Below, one piece after another: positions 20,801 through 29,300 of a stretch of 31,740 nt of DNA. A program made the translations under genes and the position numbers. Location of the stretch: NCBI GenBank assembly GCA_009602735.1, contig WELA01002665.1, positions 132,474 through 164,213 of the forward strand. Reading direction: 5' to 3'. The first letter of the stretch is position 1; every line of letters begins with the position of its first letter. Source of the DNA: Mesotaenium endlicherianum. Taxonomy: Eukaryota; Streptophyta; Zygnematophyceae; Zygnematales; Mesotaeniaceae. The notes beneath the pieces are model-generated. The model was not told where the DNA came from. It saw only the letters and a program-made list of their open reading frames with translations, and did not search any database.

Positions 20801-21525
20801 GTGCGCCGGAGATGGCAGACGCGCCTGTTGCCAACTGTACGCCACTTGTCACCCCCCCGAGCCTGGCACCTGGCGCTGCCACCGCCTTCGGCTCCGGATT
20901 TGGCTCTGAGGCTGCAGAGGAGCTGCATCAGGCGGCGACCACTGGCGCTGTGCCAGCTGTCGCCCCTCAGGCCAGCGCCTGGGGGCTGCAGGGGTGGGCG
21001 GCGATGGCGGGGGAGCTTCAGAGGAAGAAGGCGGAGATCCTCAGGGGCGGTAGCAGGGCTCCAGGTGGCGTCGTCAGCACCCGCCACGTGGCAGCGTTGC
21101 CGGGGGAAGGACTGGTCACTCTGCCTGACGCTTGCGTAGGTGCGGACGTACCTGGTCCTTCTCCAGCCCCCGCACCTGCCCCCGCAGCTGTGCCAAGTTC
21201 GTCCGCACCTGCCAAGTGTGACACTGGTGCGCATGCGCATGCAGGCAAGGAAGATGGTGCATGCCAGAACACGTACCTACCCGACGGTGCAGCTGACGCA
21301 GCGGCAGATACGTCCATGCTGGATGCACCTGGTCGAAGCTCACTGGGGACGGGGGGCACACCTGGCACAGCTGGGACTCCTGCCACGCTGCCGGGCGCGT
21401 CTCCCGCCCTAGCTGGACGGGGAGGCGGAAGGGGGAGCGGCGCGCGCGTGAGCAGGATGAGGACGCACAGGGCGGGGGCTCTGGGGCCGCTGCTGGCTAG
21501 GCTCCGCGCCGAAGAAGGCCTCTAG
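7725..21525 (+). CDS. Coilin, Cajal-body scaffold protein (10 exons, ~1167 aa)
   Basis: Join of 7725-7919, 8420-8484, 9486-9758, 10727-11555, 14751-15210, 15285-15325, 17102-17491, 18606-18677, 19705-19995 and 20638-21525: 3504 nt, frame kept throughout. Coilin organises Cajal bodies in the nucleus, where spliceosomal and nucleolar RNPs mature. The N-terminal ~86 residues match the coilin self-association domain (RVRVSFDLPL, SWVLLPANAKLVGDF, VDGSALPL, LLRDGDHVR). The C-terminal half has VVVIREGHVRF, SKKHGQAYG, an RGG box (RRGGGRSGGGWGQGRGGQGG), then the Tudor-like domain split over three exons (DFESLPKLKGPVV, then VGDELAYK...LTSSWTPEISSFR, then VGQVAAHDAATGRVVI, and finally ELSSLMDVRVVKF), colinear with animal and plant coilins. 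Known coilins are ~550-650 aa; the excess is Glu-rich insertions and a long tail. Middle splice sites are predictions. Confidence 0.9.
8420..8484 (+). CDS. Coilin exon 2: end of the N-terminal domain
   Basis: 65 nt, phase 0 in and phase 2 out. The acceptor is TGACAG and the donor AG|GTACCC. VDGSALPL...LLRDGDHV corresponds to the MDGFxLPPFEST..ILKDKDIV segment of plant coilin, directly continuing exon 1. Confidence 0.85.
8485..9485 (+). repeat. Coilin intron 2 with degenerate telomere-like heptamers
   Basis: No exon was found inside. The sequence drifts around TTTAGGG-like strings on the + strand (for example TAGGGTTTAAGGGTTAAG at about 8830-8847 and GGGTTTTGGGTTTAAGG near 9212), with some C-rich counterparts at 8940-9025. 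There is one N at 9441 in a C run. Confidence 0.45.
9486..9758 (+). CDS. Coilin exon 3: first Glu-rich tract and basic motif
   Basis: 273 nt (phase 2 in, phase 2 out). The acceptor CTGCCCCCCCAG|G is the site that keeps frame with exon 2; the donor AAG|GTGAGC is strong. The Glu frame, rather than the Arg or Gly frame of the same GGA repeat, is the one that joins correctly to exon 4. It encodes two Glu runs, then GGKRRRRSEED, a likely nuclear localisation signal. The exact acceptor is uncertain because of the nearby N and homopolymers. Confidence 0.6.
9759..10726 (+). repeat. Coilin intron 3 with CCCTAA-like strings and an AT-rich end
   Basis: At 9814-9893 the + strand reads AATCCTAATCCTAATG, AACCCTAATGCAAG and similar, a degenerate CCTAA/CCCTAA array opposite in sense to intron 2. 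At about 10626-10684 there is a TATATG/CATATA-rich stretch just before the next acceptor. Confidence 0.5.
10727..11555 (+). CDS. Coilin exon 4: large acidic Glu-rich region
   Basis: 829 nt, phase 2 in (acceptor CACTGCAG|G) and phase 0 out (GAG|GTGCGT). It starts GLNERLKKKARF and contains alternating Lys/Arg-rich patches (KKKKNDGGKAKEKEEK, KRAKKVKRKLEE) and runs of up to about 20 Glu. The DNA is almost pure purine on the + strand over ~580 bp. Minus-strand poly-Ser and poly-Pro frames here are shadows. Such KEKE/poly-Glu sequence is expected to be disordered and highly charged; no fold is recognisable. Confidence 0.72.
11556..14750 (+). repeat. Coilin intron 4 (3.2 kb): TG/TGCG repeats, AT palindrome, assembly gap
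   Basis: Sense-strand TG or TGCG tracts occur at about 11717-11870, 13259-13680, 13800-14100 and 14263-14350. Between them lie a degenerate ~80-90-bp repeat family at 12650-12930, TATA-type palindromic repeats at 13050-13084, and a C run with 13 N at 14684-14696. No extra exon with matching phase was found. Confidence 0.7.
14751..15210 (+). CDS. Coilin exon 5: acidic region and conserved VIREGHVRF motif
   Basis: 460 nt, phase 0 in (CGCCAG|GTGAAA) and phase 1 out (GCAGCAG|GTAGGC). It begins VKAADGGAPVKPNEG, has two further Glu-rich tracts, and ends ERQVVVIREGHVRFAPLG, which matches the conserved R-x-GHIRF-x-P motif before the C-terminal part of plant coilins. Confidence 0.78.
15285..15325 (+). 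CDS. Coilin exon 6: 41-nt micro-exon (predicted)
   Basis: Direct joining of exon 5 to exon 7 would create an immediate stop. A 41-nt segment between CGACAG and GTGATG turns phase 1 into phase 0 and reads GGSSWRSQSRIRQL with no stop. It would leave a very short 74-nt intron before it. It rests on phase logic and splice sites only. Confidence 0.45.
15326..17101 (+). repeat. Coilin intron 6 with TG and TATA microsatellites
   Basis: Sense-strand TG-rich tracts at about 15535-15640, 16108-16310 and 16815-17098 run up to the acceptor GCGCGCGCAG. (TA)n lies at 15741-15770. A C-rich, AACCC-bearing patch is at 15957-16040. Confidence 0.7.
17102..17491 (+). CDS. Coilin exon 7: SKKxGQ motif, RGG box, start of the Tudor domain
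   Basis: 390 nt, phase 0 on both sides; the donor GTG|GTGAGT is close to consensus. It contains VFYSKKHGQAYG (plant coilins have SKKKGQKWG here), Gly/Tyr/Ser-rich GGGSYGSQGYSYSQGG, an RGG box, and ends DFESLPKLKGPVV, the lead-in to the Tudor-like fold. In vertebrates an RG box in the same place is methylated and binds SMN; here that role is only inferred. Confidence 0.88.
17492..18605 (+). repeat. Coilin intron 7 with TG repeats
   Basis: TG tracts on the sense strand at 17583-17640, 17705-17740 and 17822-17902; one short opposite (CA) patch at about 17505-17555. A G-rich, GGGTT-bearing patch lies at 18085-18165 and an A-rich patch at 18415-18500. Confidence 0.65.
18606..18677 (+). CDS. Coilin exon 8: core of the Tudor-like domain
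   Basis: 72 nt, phase 0/0 (GCCAG|GTGGGC, CGG|GTAACC). The 24 residues include VGDELAYK, VVQLTSSW and TPEISSFR. Human coilin has VGEKIAF and LELTSS at the same place, so this exon is diagnostic. Confidence 0.93.
18678..19704 (+). other. Coilin intron 8, pyrimidine-rich
   Basis: C/T-rich on the sense strand at about 18680-19080 and again at 19560-19695, leading into the acceptor TTGGCCAG. Nothing else is recognised. Confidence 0.6.
19705..19995 (+). CDS. Coilin exon 9: second Tudor strand plus charged insertion
   Basis: 291 nt, phase 0/0 (GGCCAG|GTTGGA, GAG|GTGAAT). VGQVAAHDAATGRVVI continues the Tudor-like fold. A ~60-residue Arg/Glu-rich insertion follows (EERRKQKAAAEPAEEED, GEWWREQKRRAKEA), then PYSADGTLE, which matches the ExDGSLE segment of plant coilin. 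The insertion sits where coilin Tudor domains carry long loops. Confidence 0.9.
19996..20637 (+). repeat. Coilin intron 9 with TG/CG repeats
   Basis: TG/TGCG on the sense strand at about 20270-20385 and 20563-20605, close to the acceptor GACGCAG. Confidence 0.65.
20638..21525 (+). CDS. Coilin exon 10: last Tudor strand and long Pro/Ala/Gly-rich tail
   Basis: 888 nt ending in TAG. AELSSLMDVRVVKF closes the Tudor-like domain (human ELIDPRLI). The remaining ~280 residues are low-complexity Pro/Ala/Gly/Ser with no domain seen, far longer than the tail of known coilins. The final residues (RLRAEEGL) and the stop lie where the CTCTAGG repeat begins. An unseen intron inside the tail is possible. 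Confidence 0.85.
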   Translation, partial: AELSSLMDVRVVKFAPGDRTPPPPLPPPARVPAAAATATGAAATTGVPPAASSLGAPEMADAPVANCTPLVTPPSLAPGAATAFGSGFGSEAAEELHQAATTGAVPAVAPQASAWGLQGWAAMAGELQRKKAEILRGGSRAPGGVVSTRHVAALPGEGLVTLPDACVGADVPGPSPAPAPAPAAVPSSSAPAKCDTGAHAHAGKEDGACQNTYLPDGAADAAADTSMLDAPGRSSLGTGGTPGTAGTPATLPGASPALAGRGGGRGSGARVSRMRTHRAGALGPLLARLRAEEGL

Positions 21526-21910
21526 GCTCTCTAGGCTGTGTAGGCTCCCTAGGCTCTGGGCTCTAGGCTCTGGGGTCTAGGCTCTGGGCTCCAGGCTCTA
21601 GGCTCTTGGCTCTGGGCTCTAGGCTCCCTTGCCTCTAGGTTATTTGCTCTAGGCTCTAGGGTTGAAGCTCTAGCTTCTTACTTCTGGGCTTCAGGCTCCA
21701 GACTCGAGCTCTGGGTTCTTCAGTCTCTAGGCTTCTTAAGCTCTCTAGAGACTCTAGGCTCTAGGCTTCATCTTCAGGCTTTCTAGACCTTGTGGCCCAC
21801 CCCCCCACGCTTTGGGCTCGCCCCAATGCTCTAGGCTCTAGGCTCCAGGCTCTCTAGGCCTCTAGGTTCTGGGGTTTGAGGACTCTAAGCCGTGTAGGCT
21901 CTAGCCTAGG
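21519..21910 (+). repeat. Degenerate CTCTAGG heptamer array at the coilin 3' end
   Basis: From the stop codon onward the DNA consists of variants of CTCTAGG, GGCTCTA, CTCTGGG and CTCCAGG for ~390 bp, mostly in 7-bp steps (for example TAGGCTCTAGGCTCTTGG). This is probably the 3' UTR or immediate downstream flank. Confidence 0.8.
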
Positions 21911-24019
21911 GTCGACCAAGGTGTTGCGTTTTGGATGTGTCGGGCTTTGATCTGTTGTTGAGAGATGGACAGGGCGTCGGTGTTGGTGAGTGGACCGGTC
22001 GCGGATGTGCAAGGTTTGTGCCACAAAGGCTTTGTGTTCTGAAAGTGATGCAAAGGTTTGTAATTTGGTGCAATAGCTCTCTTGGTAGATTTGTTTTGTC
22101 AATGACCAGCATCATTAGTGTTTGATTGGTATGCCTGATGTTTGAAGAGGACAATCGGTGTGGCGCAGGTAGCATTGCGAGTAAGTTATTAGTGTGATGG
22201 TTTCATGTCGATGTCTGTATTCTTCATTGATTAACTGATGCACAGGGCACAACTGTGACATGACACTCTTGAGAGTGAATCATGCTATGTGTATGTTGCA
22301 CTACTAAGGACATCTCCGGCCACTAAAGCATAAGTGGATCAAGCTCTTAAATTTGAGGCAGGCAAGTCTTAAAAGCTATCACTGAGCTGATTCTTCGACA
22401 GGTCAAGCAAAAAGACGTCAACAATGTAGCTGGGCTGAAGGATAGTGTACGTGCCAAATCCAAAGTGCTTTACATCATTTGCACACATGCATGTATGCAC
22501 TTGATATTTCTTGACAATGATCTTGACATATATTTTGAGAAATCCATGCAGTGATATACATTAAAATACTGATGATGCAGGTGGATGTACAAAAGTGCCA
22601 ATAATGACAATATTAAAAGTGAAGTTGTTAAGCGCGTTAGTGCTATTACTTGATTGACAAGTATAGTTGATAGCCTCGCAAGAAGCAGTAAGCAACGGCT
22701 GCATGAGTGAGCACAAAATGTAGCCAGTGGTGTTGTTCATGCTGAAGACACTCGAATATTTATAACATAAAAAAACATTAAAAGTCGCTCTCGAGTTTAT
22801 AGGCTAGTCAAGAAGTCAACGCAGAGGGTTCGGCATAGGTTCGGCAGCTTGATGCAGCTGAAAGGGGTCAGGTGTTTCTGATCGATCCGCAAAGCTACCC
22901 CGACCAACCCCGATACACTCCGACATGGTCGTTTGGCCGTCCTCTGTTACTTTTAGGATTTTTTCGGCCGTCGATCTTTCGAAAACATTTTCAATTGGCC
23001 GATTCAATCGGACGCGGTCGTGTACTTTCTTCATGGTTCTCCATGACCATCCCTGACCATCCTTGACCGGCCGATGACATGTGCTGCCAAGGGCAGCCCG
23101 ACGTTTGGGTCAATAATGAGCAGTATTGAGCGTCCGATTTCGTAGAAGATTGATAGCGAGCAAGTGGTCAGTCAGAGGGAGTCAGATGAAAGTCAAAACT
23201 GACTGAAGCGTGATCCCTTACTTCCCTCGTATGCCTCGCTTGTCATTGCCGGTCTCCGGCCTGTAACGCCAAACTCGTGCGATTCTCGACCTGCATTCTT
23301 CCACACGATTCTACTTGATTCTACTCAGCTGCAGCGTTCACATCACATACCATCGCGTAACGTTCCCTTGCATCAAATGACTTCTACTGCCTCTGCCAGC
23401 TTCTGCTAGTCACTAACTGAAGGTGATGAAGGTTGTCGGGAGTTGTGACTACTGATCGGTCGTGATCACTTAAGAGAGTGTCGAACCCACTCAGTTCCCC
23501 TAGCTTGAACATCTTTCTGAATTCCTTCCGGTGCTGTTGTTATTGGAAAACCTCGAGGTTGACAAGTAGTTGCTTAAACTCACGAGTGGGTCGGTTGTGT
23601 ATCAGTATTGCTATCGCCGATTGCCTTGTGCACATTCATCTTTAAATCAATTCAGCTCAGATCTTGAAGGGACCGCTTCTCTTTTATTCATGTAAGTCTT
23701 TTTGGGCGAGCATGCACACTCGTGGGATCATTTTTCTACGTCTACGCTAGGAAGCGCTTTTTCTAGTATATGCGTCTTTGTTGCTCGTTTGTATCTATCG
23801 TGTCTGCGGAAGCTTAAAATCGGTACATTGCACTTGAAATACATGCATCTCAAAGTGAAGTTGCGGAGTGTCAGTCCTGTGCTGCATGTTTATCGTTCAT
23901 GTATTCTTCCGCTTTGGACTTAACAAGCTTCTGCATCTCGTTCTGAAGAAAAATGCTACTGTTTTGAACCTGACCCTCCTGGTGGCCTCATGTTCCTCGT
24001 CAGCAGCTTGCTGTAAATA
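21911..24019. other. Intergenic region between coilin and ACLA
   Basis: Relatively AT-rich sequence. No convincing coding frame, tRNA or known repeat was seen on either strand. Short ORFs on both strands show no family resemblance. TGTAA, the poly(A) signal of many green algae, occurs at 22059-22063, but its use for coilin is unproven. The last few hundred bases should contain the ACLA promoter and 5' UTR; no motif stands out. Confidence 0.5.
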
Positions 24020-24118
24020 ATGGCCCGAAAGAAGATTAGAGAGTACGACTCCAAGAGAATCCTCAAGGAACATCTGAAAAGGATCTCCGGCATTGACCTT
24101 GCGGGGCACTCAGCTCAG
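24020..24118 (+). CDS. ACLA: ACLA exon 1
   Basis: 33 codons from [23 protein letters not shown] is the conserved plant ACLA N-terminus. The donor is CAG|GTCAGT, phase 0. Confidence 0.95.
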
Positions 24119-26254
24119 GTCAGTGCATGCTAGTTATCAGTCTTGACACTCGCATTGCTAGAAGTAGTATCAGTTGCTCCTTATGTAGACGATGCCCAGT
24201 TCCTTGCAGCCCTCCAAACTGCATCTCTGCATACAATTGGTAAAAGAATGAGCCAGCAGTTAACAAAGAATCATATGTACATAGTGCCGACACAACATTT
24301 CAAAGACCAAGAGTCTGACAATAAAGCATGTAGACGTAACGAAGGGCGCGGTTGGGGAAACAATTCTACGTAGAAAACGAAGAAAGCCACTAGTGTCCAT
24401 ACCTGACTCAGCTTAAATGATAGGAAGTCCATACTGTTGTAGGCAATGGTTTACCAGCAATGGTCATACAATGCTACTTGGCAGCACAAGTAGGCTACGT
24501 GACAAGGTGGTCTCGAGGATAGGGCTTAATGCTTCAGCTTATCCATTGACTGGGAGTGGCTTTTGCAGGTTACAGAAAGTACAGATTTTACTGAGCTAGC
24601 CAACACGGAGTCTTGGCTGAACTCCACTCGCCTAGTTGTCAAGCCTGACATGCTTTTTGGCAAGCGCGGAAAGAGTGGCCTGGTATGTTCACTGGGGCCC
24701 CTGAAGTTGAGATGCTTCTTATGCAGCGGGTTTAAGAAGTCAGTTAACTGGTGTATGTATCATCAACCTTGTCAAAAGAAGTGGAGAATGGTGTTTTTAC
24801 ATGAGAGATTGAACGAAATGTGCCTCCTTGTGTCCTTCACTTCCTTATCGGCATCTTTTTTGACTGCACTACAATACAAGTGGGCTTCAACGTTTAGTGG
24901 TTTCTTTTACTTTTAAGCTTGCATATTGAGATTCATACATGGTGATGTGTGAATAGTTGCCAGCTTTGGTATAGTCTTGCCTAATGAGCTGGATGTTGCT
25001 CTGCACAAGATATTTCTACGCACGTTCACACCAAATGCCTGATTTGTCCCCCCTTACAGGTAGCACTGAACCTGGATCTAGCAGGAGTGGAGTCCTTTGT
25101 CAAGGAGCGGCTGGGCAAGGAGGTGCATCTCTTACTTTTATTCCCCACGCTATATTGGAGCAGTGTGTTGGTAGTAACAATGGTCACCCTTAAGTCCTTA
25201 GGAGGCTTGTTTTATCTGTGGGCATCCCTTCAGGCCTGACCTTCCGTAATGCATCAGCAGAAGTCTTGTCTCACATGTTCTTGCCAGCCCAGCTGCAAGT
25301 GGACCACCATATTAGTCACTACTCTGACTTCCCCGTGCTCTTTAAAACCCTGGGAAGCAAATAACACATCAACTCATTGCAGATCCTGGCCACCCAGATC
25401 CTGGCCACCATAATTACTACAAAAAATCACCTCTGAAAATTCGGATTCTTCGGATATCAGTATCTGCAGACCTGGCTCATTAAAGAACAACAAGTAGAAA
25501 CAGAGGCCAGCCCATTGAACCTGGAAAGTCTATCTTGATATCTTTTGCCATGACCGTTGTCAGGGCACTTGTCAGCCACAGCATGCTATATCTACACATT
25601 CTCCTTCCTCTTCTTCTTCTCCCCCCCCCTCTCCTTCTCCTTCTTCTCATCATGTTACCCTTGTCTGTTACACAGACTCTGAGCTCTATCTTCATGCAAT
25701 CCAATCCCTTGATTTCCGGACTCTAATTTGGGTTGGGGTATGCTGCTGCATGTATGCGACTGTCACCAGTATGCTGAGTGCAGGTTTATTTTTTGTGAGA
25801 ATCAATCCGATGCTGGACATGAGGTATGCCTTGAGATGATTGAGAATGCCACCAATGTGCTGACTGCAGGTGGAGTTTCTACAAATTTGAATCCGATTCT
25901 GAACACGAGGTATGCCTTGAAATAACTTGACATGACTTGACATGCCTTGACTTGACTGAGGATCCCACCAATGTGCTGACACTGCAGGTGGAGATGAGCG
26001 GCACCAAGGGCCCCATCACCACTTTCATCGTGGAGCCCTTTGTGCCTCACGAGGACGAGTACTACCTGTCCATCATGTCCAACCGCCTCGGCTGCGACAT
26101 CAGCTTCTCGGAGTGCGGAGGTGTTGAGATCGAGGAGAACTGGGACAAGGTGAGCCTGCCATGTGTTTTCATCTTCTCAGTCCTTTTCCATTCTGATGCT
26201 TCAGCTTCTGAGAGTGCGAAAGTGCAGAAGTGCCCGGATGGGGGGGGGGGGGGN

Positions 26255-26307
<53 letters not shown>

Positions 26308-29300
26308 ATGAAACTGGGATCGGACTAGGTGAGGTTGCGAGTCCTAGGGAATTTTTGAGTCCTCGACTGTTGCACTTGTTCTCTGATCTCTGTGTTTGAT
26401 TTGATCCTTAGAATGTAGCAGGACTTTAGACCGGCACGACTGGTATGGCTGCCGTATTGTCATCGTGGCTGTGCAGCGTGGACTCACAACTAAATCCATC
26501 TCTGGATCCATTACTGGATCCACCTCCGGATCCATTACTGAATCCATCTTTGAATTCATCACTGGATCCAGTACTGGCTCCATCACTCACCGGAGCCATT
26601 GCCGAAAGTGGATACTGAAAGTGGACACTGAGAGGTGACTGGACGCTCTTCGACTGCAGGTGAAGACGATCTTTGTGCCCACAGACACCGCGTTCTCGTC
26701 GGAGCTCTGCGCACCTCTCATTGCCACTCTCCCCCTTGAGGTTAGTCATCCGCTGCTCTCTGCCCAACTTGCACTGCTCCCTCTGCTGCCCTCCTAGCTA
26801 TCAGAAGATAAGGCCTGGATGCTGTCTTGCCAGAAGAGGTGTCATTGTTGGAGCACTCCCTGGTAGCTCCCACATCCATCCCTTCCAACCTTATCCTAGT
26901 GGCCGCTGAGTGAGTGCCAGGCAACATCTTTCCTGCCCCACACCTCCCCCCCCTTTCGCCCCTTCCCCCTTTTCTTCATTCCTGTATCCTCATCAGCTGT
27001 TTCCTGAGCGTGAAGGGTTGTTTCCAGAATTTTGGGTACAGGCTGAAGCTGACCGCGTGGCGTGGTGTAACATGACGAAGCAGGAACAGTCACCTGTGCC
27101 ACAGCGTTCTTTTTCCTTCTCTCTCACTGGACCTCTGAGGAGGGCTTGCTTTGGAAAGAGTTTCTAAGTCGTGATGTACACCATGTTTGATTGCACCAAG
27201 GGTGAAGAGACCATTACCCTTGTCAGGCATGGCATGGACAGGCTCTCATTCATTCTCTCGGTTGCATGTGTGCAAACTGCGCCCCCGCCCCCCNGGTGAT
27301 CCCCTCCTCCCTCGCCTTACCCCGGCACACTCCATGACTCCTGGATTGCCCTTCAAAGAGGGGGGATGCGTTGCTGCTGCACGCCGTCGCAACGGCACGT
27401 GATACAGTTACACGGTTCGCTATCTGGGGAAGCTAAGGGGGGTCCTCTTGTGCAAGCCATCTGGCCCTTCTGTGAGTGTGCCCCCTCCGCATCTGGCTGG
27501 CAGTACTTGATATGCGTCTTCAATTACTTCCACAAACGCGTCAACCTGCGGTCGAATTGCGGTGCACACGTCAGAAGTTTACTCTCACACAAACCGGCAA
27601 CGCTGCGGAGTGTCACAGTTCTGCTTAGAAGCTCAAGGGCTGCATGGGCCCACTCTGAGACAGGAGAGGGCCCACTCTGTGTGGGGCTGCAAGGGGCCAA
27701 TCTATGTACGACAGGCTCTGTCCCTCAGTTCCTCAGGTTGGCCACCAACATGCACCCAAGTGCTCAAAGTGCACCCTCACAACACCGGCAACGCCGGAAA
27801 GTGTCACTTCTGCTTGGAAGTGCGAGGGTTGGAGGGCTGCAAGGGCTGTGAGGGCTGCAAGGGCCCACTCTGAAAGGGGAGGGCCCACTCTGGGGGACTT
27901 TGAGGGCTGCGAGGACTCAATCTGTGGGCCAATGGCGGCTCCCTTTGTGTAGGACGCGCTCTTGCTTCTCCCCTCGTGTCAGCCTAGCCAGTGGAGCCGC
28001 CAATCTACAGCTGCCAGTACTCACGCGGGGGCTTTTGTTCTGTCCACCTGGAATCGCCAACCTAGAGCTGCCAGCACTCACGCGGGGGCATTTGTTCTGT
28101 CCACCTGGGGCCGCCAACCTGGAGCTGCCAGTACTCACGCGGGGGCGGAGTGCGTTTGTTCTGTCTCTGCTACTTGCTTGCCTGCAGACTTGGACTTCAC
28201 TCTCATCGAGATGAACCCGTTCACGTTCGTGAAGGGGGCACCGTACCCCCTGGACATGAGGGGAGAGCTCGACGACACCGCCACCTTCAAGAACTTCAAG
28301 AAGTGCGTGGCGTGATCTCTCCTTCCTCTCTCCTCGTGTGCTGCAGAGCCCCTGCATCCCCCACATTCACCACATATCCTCCTTACTCTCATTTTCTACA
28401 CCTCCTTGCTATCATTCCCTAGGTTCCTGCTTACTTTCATTCCTCGCGTTTCTCCCCACATTTCTCATCAAATTGCAGTCCTTAGATTCTCCACATCATT
28501 AACTTTCCCCACATTCCTTTGTGTTTCCCACGTTTATCTAACCCCTTGCACTCCTCATGTTTCTTCTTTTACTCCGCCACAATACACAGTCTTCCCCCCG
28601 GGCTCGCTGTAAAAAGGTCACGGCTGGACCGTGCGTGCTTACACCATGTGCGCTCGGGGTCCGCTCCAGTCTGCTCCAGGTCCTTCTTGAGCTCTTTTTC
28701 AGGAGCTTTCCTTTAGGAGCTCCCCTTTAGGTGCTCTGTGTGAGAGAGATGTAAGGACAGAGTTTCTCCTGTGAGTATGCGTACGTCGTCGCAGAGGCTG
28801 GCTTCTGCCCATGCATCTGGTCCTGCAACATGTGACAGGATCTGTTTCTAGTTTCCTCTGCGCTTCTGAGTCTTCTTCTGTTTGGTTCTGGTTCTGCACG
28901 TGGGGGAGACCTGATCCCTGCGCTCGAACCTTGTCCTGTTTAGTTCTGATCTCGCATGCTGGGGAGACCTGATCCTGGGTTTTGGACTCATCGCATGCCG
29001 CACTGCTGCACTGCTGCGCACGCGCGCCAGGTGGGGCAACTTGGAGTTCCCGCAGCCGTTTGGGCGCCTCATGAGCCCGGCCGAGTCGCGCATCCACGCC
29101 ATGGACGAGAAGGCACGTCCCCCCCCCCGCCCCCTCCCTCCNTCCACCTTCTCCCCCCCCTTCCCTCTTCGTGCCCAGTGTGGCCTGTGTGTCCTGCATA
29201 CTTGGGCTTGGGCAGTGCTAGAGGTGCTTGGGGCCCGTGCTAGGGGGGCCGTGCTTGTTTGCAAATGGGGGCCAAGTGGATGCAATGTGCGCAGCCCCCT

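Noticed and set aside
27504..27561. Alternative missing ACLA exon reading [11 protein letters not shown]
   Set aside because: It fits phase but the hydrophobic positions do not align with the family helix and the rest is unlike ACLA.
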